This document shows, in pieces, positions 13,834 to 17,207 of a stretch of DNA of 17,207 nucleotides. Under the pieces are notes generated by a model. The model was not told where the DNA came from. It did not search any database and saw nothing but the letters and a program-made list of their open reading frames with translations. Source of the DNA: an uncultured Prevotella sp. (GTDB taxonomy: Bacteria > Bacteroidota > Bacteroidia > Bacteroidales > Bacteroidaceae); NCBI GenBank assembly GCA_946998205.1, contig CAMPYJ010000049.1, forward strand, positions 1 through 17,207, in the 5' to 3' direction. A program made the translations under genes and the position numbers. Every line of letters starts with the position of its first letter. Positions within the stretch are counted from its first letter, which is position 1.

Positions 13834-16296
13834 ATGAATGTTTCATATAAATGGCTTAAAGAGTATGTCGATTTCGATTTGACTCCGCAGGAAGTTGAGC
13901 AAGCCTTGACGTCTACGGGGCTCGAAGTAGATGCCTTGGAGGAAGTTCAGACCGTCAAGGGTGGACTGAAAGGTCTCTATGTCGGACAGGTGCTTACTTG
14001 TGAAATGCACCCCAATTCAGACCATCTCCACGTCACGACGGTAGACTTGGGGAACGGAGAACCTCGACAAATTGTATGCGGAGCTCCCAATGTGGCAGCA
14101 GGGCAGAAAGTCATAGTTGCCGACCTTGGCTGTGTCTTATACAATGGTGATGATTCGTTTACCATCAAGAAGAGCAAATTGCGGGGCGTAGATTCTTTTG
14201 GAATGATTTGCGCCGAAGACGAAATAGGTGTTGGTACGTCACATGATGGCATTATTGTTTTGCCGGAAGACGCTCCTGTTGGTCAGCCTGCTGCAGAATA
14301 TTATCATCTTGAGAGCGATTGGGTCATCGAAATAGACATCACGGCCAACCGGTCTGACGCATTGTCTCATTACGGTGTTGCTCGTGACTTGTATGCGTGG
14401 TTGAAGCGAAATGGGTATCAAACCAGTCTGCATCGTCCGTCTTGCGATGGATTCAAGGTAGACAACGAAGACTTGCCCATTGACGTAAAGATAGAAAATA
14501 CAGAAGCCTGCAAGCGTTATGCCTGTCTCTCGCTCACAGATTGTGAAGTGAAAGAAAGTCCGGAGTGGTTGCAGAACAAACTGAGAGTCATCGGCTTGCG
14601 ACCCGTCAATAACATCGTTGACATCACCAATTATGTGATGATGGCCTACGGACAGCCCATGCATTGCTTTGATGCGGACATGGTTGCAGGCAATCAAATT
14701 GTGGTGAGAACGCAGCCAGAGGGGACCAAGTTTGTGACCCTTGATGGTGAAGAGCATACTTTGGGTGAACACGACTTAAGTATTTGTAATGCGGAGCAAC
14801 CGATGTGTATTGCCGGAATCTTCGGAGGGAAGGGTAGTGGTACCTATGAGACGACGCGCAATGTTGTTTTGGAAAGTGCCTATTTCCATCCTACATGGAT
14901 TCGCAAGAGCGCACGCCGGCATGGATTGAGTACTGATGCGAGCTATCGCTTTGAACGAGGCATTGATCCTAATGGAACAGTGTACGCGCTGAAGCAAGCT
15001 GCCATATTGTGTCAGCAGTTGACGGGCGGCAAGGTCAGCATGCAAATCAGAGATGTGTATCCTTCACCTATTGAAAACGCTCATGTGTCACTTTCATACG
15101 ATTATGTGAACTCGTTGATAGGTAAAGAGATTGAGCCAGGCGTTATTAAGAGTATCTTGGAAAGCCTGGAAATGGAAATCAAGAGCGAGAGTTCACACGG
15201 CCTTGAATTGTCGGTGCCGTCATACCGAGTTGACGTTCGGCGACCCTGTGATGTTGTAGAAGACATCTTGCGTATCTATGGCTATAACAATGTTGAAATT
15301 CCAACGCAGCTCAAGAGTTCGTTAACCATACAGGGTGATGAGGATAGGGCTGCCCATTTGGAAAACCTCGTAGGCGAACAATTGGTTGGATGTGGTTTTC
15401 ATGAAATTTTGAACAACTCACTCACCAAGACGTCTTATTATCATGATTTGAACCGTTACCCAGAGAAGTCAACGATAAAGATTATGAATCCCTTGAGCAC
15501 AGATTTGGGCGTGATGCGCCAGACGCTGTTGTTCGGGGGGCTTGAAAGCATTATGCGCAACGTGAACCGTAAGCAAACAAACTTGCGATTCTTTGAGTTT
15601 GGCAACTGTTATAAATATGTAGCAGAGCAAGATAATCAGGAAGATCCAATCAAGGCTTATCAACAAGCCTATCATTTGGGGCTGTGGGTTACCGGCAAAC
15701 GCGTGGAAGGCAGCTGGGCACATACGGATGAACCCAGTTCATTTGATGAGTTGAATGCCTATGTTCAAAACATTTTTACTCGGATAGGAGTGCCTTCAGG
15801 CATGTTGGTAACAGAAAAAAGCGACAACAACATCTTCTCTCACGGTTTGACTATCAAGAATAGGGGAGGAAAAATCATCGCAGAGTTGGGCATCGTATGT
15901 AATAAGTTACTCAAGCTGGTTGACGTTGCTGGTGAAGTCTATTTTGCAGAAATCAATTGGACTACACTCATGAAATTAACTCGTAAGAATAAGGTTGAGT
16001 ATACGGAGTTGTCCAAGTATCCCGCCGTCAGCCGAGATTTGGCACTTTTGATAGATAGGCAAACAGAATTCAGTCAAATAGAAAAAACCGCCTTCCAAAC
16101 AGAAAAGAAGTTGCTGAAGCGCGTTGAACTCTTTGATGTTTACGAGGGAAAGAACTTGCCGGAAGGCAAAAAGAGTTATGCCGTTAATTTTATCTTGCAG
16201 GATGAGCAAAAAACATTAAACGACAAGCAGATTGACGGAATCATGCAAAAACTCATCAAGAATCTCACGGAAAAACTTGGCGCCGAACTTCGATGA
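13834..16296 (+). CDS. pheT: Phenylalanine--tRNA ligase beta subunit
   Basis: This is the beta chain of the alpha2-beta2 phenylalanyl-tRNA synthetase, which charges tRNA-Phe in the cytoplasm; the catalytic alpha chain (pheS) is not in this window. The 820-residue protein has the full domain series: MNVSYKWLKEYV N-terminus; tRNA-binding EMAP/OB-like domain (about 42-155, with HPNSDHLHV at 59-67 and VCGAPNVAAGQKV); the B3/B4 editing region (about 215-385, with PVNNIVDITNYVMMAYGQPM near 257-276); B5 domain (about 410-480); synthetase core-like region; and a C-terminal FDX-ACB anticodon-binding domain (about 725-820, starting YTELSKYPAVSRDLALL). The start at 13834 is chosen over 13774 because it gives the family N-terminus and lies downstream of the promoter. 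yebC follows after 119 bases, and co-transcription is possible. Confidence 0.97.
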   Translation: MNVSYKWLKEYVDFDLTPQEVEQALTSTGLEVDALEEVQTVKGGLKGLYVGQVLTCEMHPNSDHLHVTTVDLGNGEPRQIVCGAPNVAAGQKVIVADLGCVLYNGDDSFTIKKSKLRGVDSFGMICAEDEIGVGTSHDGIIVLPEDAPVGQPAAEYYHLESDWVIEIDITANRSDALSHYGVARDLYAWLKRNGYQTSLHRPSCDGFKVDNEDLPIDVKIENTEACKRYACLSLTDCEVKESPEWLQNKLRVIGLRPVNNIVDITNYVMMAYGQPMHCFDADMVAGNQIVVRTQPEGTKFVTLDGEEHTLGEHDLSICNAEQPMCIAGIFGGKGSGTYETTRNVVLESAYFHPTWIRKSARRHGLSTDASYRFERGIDPNGTVYALKQAAILCQQLTGGKVSMQIRDVYPSPIENAHVSLSYDYVNSLIGKEIEPGVIKSILESLEMEIKSESSHGLELSVPSYRVDVRRPCDVVEDILRIYGYNNVEIPTQLKSSLTIQGDEDRAAHLENLVGEQLVGCGFHEILNNSLTKTSYYHDLNRYPEKSTIKIMNPLSTDLGVMRQTLLFGGLESIMRNVNRKQTNLRFFEFGNCYKYVAEQDNQEDPIKAYQQAYHLGLWVTGKRVEGSWAHTDEPSSFDELNAYVQNIFTRIGVPSGMLVTEKSDNNIFSHGLTIKNRGGKIIAELGIVCNKLLKLVDVAGEVYFAEINWTTLMKLTRKNKVEYTELSKYPAVSRDLALLIDRQTEFSQIEKTAFQTEKKLLKRVELFDVYEGKNLPEGKKSYAVNFILQDEQKTLNDKQIDGIMQKLIKNLTEKLGAELR

Positions 16297-16355
16297 TGCG
16301 GTTGCCATGCTTTTGTGAAAAGTAATAAGCATATATCATTTAATTATCAACATTT

Positions 16356-16396
16356 AGGAACGAGAGAGCTTCGTCCTGAACCTCTTAAAATAGAGG
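16356..16396 (+). promoter_or_regulatory. Two small hairpins in the yebC leader
   Basis: Upstream of yebC, AGGAACGA (16356-16363) pairs with TCGTCCT (16371-16377) with one bulged base. CCTCT (16381-16385) pairs with AGAGG (16392-16396). No T-run follows directly and no full TAnnTTTG promoter is seen; the nearest is TATTTTTA, lacking the final G. They could be a weak pheT terminator, a processing site or simply chance. Confidence 0.25.
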
Positions 16397-16415
16397 ATAA
16401 AATATTTTTATTCCA

Positions 16416-17141
16416 ATGGGAAGAGCATTTGAATATCGTAAAGCAACGAAACTGAAAAGATGGGGCCACATGGCTCGTACATTCACGAAGATAGGTAAAC
16501 AAATTGCAATTGCAGTAAAAGCAGGTGGGCCTGAACCGGAAAACAATGCCGCTTTGCGTGCCCTCATAGCCAATGCCAAGCGCGAAAACATGCCGAAAGA
16601 CAACATAGACCGTGCCATTAAGAATGCGATGGGGAAGGATCAAAGCGACTACAAGACTGCTACATACGAAGGTTATGGACCGCATGGAGTGGCTATTCTG
16701 GTAGATACGTTGACGGACAATACTACACGTACGGTTGGCGATGTAAGGTCTATATTCAATAAGTTCAACGGCAACTTGGGAACAAGTGGTTCGCTGGCGT
16801 TTCTCTTTGATCACAAAGCCGTTTTCACATTTAAGAAGAAAGCAGGTCTGGATATGGATGAGCTTATCCTTGACCTTATAGATTATGGCGTGGAAGACGA
16901 ATATGACGAAGATGAGGATACAGATGAAATAACCATCTACGGTGCTCCGACGAGCTTTGGTGAGATTCAAAAGCATTTGGAAGCGGAAGGCTTTGAGGTG
17001 ACGGGTGCTGAGTTTACATACATTCCGAATGATTTGAAAGATGTGTCTCCAGAGGAACGTGACACGATTGACAAGATGGTTGAGAGACTTGAAGAGTTTG
17101 ACGACGTGCAAACAGTTTATACCAATATGAAACCAGAATAG
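16416..17141 (+). CDS. yebC: YebC/TACO1/PmpR family regulatory protein
   Basis: This is a 241-residue cytoplasmic protein of the YebC family. Members have been described as DNA-binding regulators (PmpR) and more recently as ribosome-associated factors that help translate difficult stretches such as proline runs; mitochondrial TACO1 is a relative. The sequence shows the hallmark N-terminus MGRAFEYRKATKLKRWGHMA, the helical segment FTKIGKQIAIAVKAGGPEP, IANAKRENMPKDNIDRAIK and YEGYGPHGVAILVDTLTDN, then the acidic region EDEYDEDEDTDE (about 156-167) typical of the Bacteroidota form. Length is normal. It follows pheT by 119 bases on the same strand. A terminator-like hairpin follows 18 bases after the stop. 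Family assignment is secure; which molecular role applies here cannot be told from sequence. Confidence 0.96.
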   Translation: MGRAFEYRKATKLKRWGHMARTFTKIGKQIAIAVKAGGPEPENNAALRALIANAKRENMPKDNIDRAIKNAMGKDQSDYKTATYEGYGPHGVAILVDTLTDNTTRTVGDVRSIFNKFNGNLGTSGSLAFLFDHKAVFTFKKKAGLDMDELILDLIDYGVEDEYDEDEDTDEITIYGAPTSFGEIQKHLEAEGFEVTGAEFTYIPNDLKDVSPEERDTIDKMVERLEEFDDVQTVYTNMKPE

Positions 17142-17159
17142 ACAGATCATTCAAATCGA

Positions 17160-17198
17160 GTAGGAGGTAAACACTAATCATAGGTGTTTATTTCCTAC
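17160..17198 (+). terminator. Probable terminator after yebC
   Basis: A 15-base-pair stem (GTAGGAGGTAAACAC, 17160-17174, with 17184-17198) includes two G-T wobbles and a nine-base loop, and is followed by TTTCGTGTT. The T-run is short. It lies 18 bases past the yebC stop codon. Confidence 0.6.
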
Positions 17199-17207
17199 TT
17201 TCGTGTT

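Noticed and set aside
16347..17150. 267-codon minus-strand frame opposite yebC
   Set aside because: It is antisense to a well-recognised full-length YebC protein and has no supporting features of its own.

Overview
The window looks like a chromosomal segment from a Bacteroidota bacterium, most likely a Prevotella-type organism. The evidence is four-fold. Several genes are preceded by the Bacteroidota promoter pattern (TAnnTTTG at -7, sometimes with TTTG at -33), and no Shine-Dalgarno sequences are evident. There are type IX secretion (T9SS) style C-terminal tails. The glycogen synthase is of the GT3 type that Bacteroidota carry. A large C10 (streptopain/interpain-type) cysteine protease is present. 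The genus is inferred from gene content and not proven.

Left part (1-5500, all genes on the minus strand, transcribed right to left): a set of three exported proteins. First comes a 160-residue protein with a signal peptide and a T9SS-like tail (4940-5422). Eleven bases later comes a 583-residue cholesterol-dependent-cytolysin-like (CDCL) pore-forming protein (3177-4928). After a structured 174-base gap comes a 955-residue C10 cysteine protease with a long modular C-terminal extension and a sorting tail (135-3002). This is the most interesting part of the window: a candidate secreted pore-former and protease module. The CDCL keeps the core and the Tyr/Gly landmarks of the cytolysin fold but lacks the undecapeptide of classical cholesterol-binding toxins.

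Mobile repeats: a roughly 190-base, nearly palindromic, non-coding element with GGGCGGTTCTAT-type terminal inverted repeats (a MITE) occurs as complete copies at 5713-5902 and 8000-8191, as a copy cut by the window edge at 1-60, and as a 36-base terminal remnant at 5676-5711. One copy has a clear TAA target duplication. Two copies, in opposite orientation, bracket the secreted module.

Middle (6000-9160, minus strand): rpsA (ribosomal protein S1, six S1 domains) with a strong intrinsic terminator, then about 540 bases without a convincing gene, then a small exported protein of unknown function.

Right part (9311-17207, plus strand): a two-gene glycogen operon (GT3 glycogen synthase and alpha-glucan phosphorylase, 24 bases apart) for making and degrading storage glycogen, ending in a hairpin terminator. 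Then comes pheT (phenylalanyl-tRNA synthetase beta chain) behind a near-perfect Bacteroidota promoter, and yebC (TACO1/PmpR family), followed by a terminator-like hairpin at the window end. This half is ordinary core genome. The left 6 kb is the accessory part.
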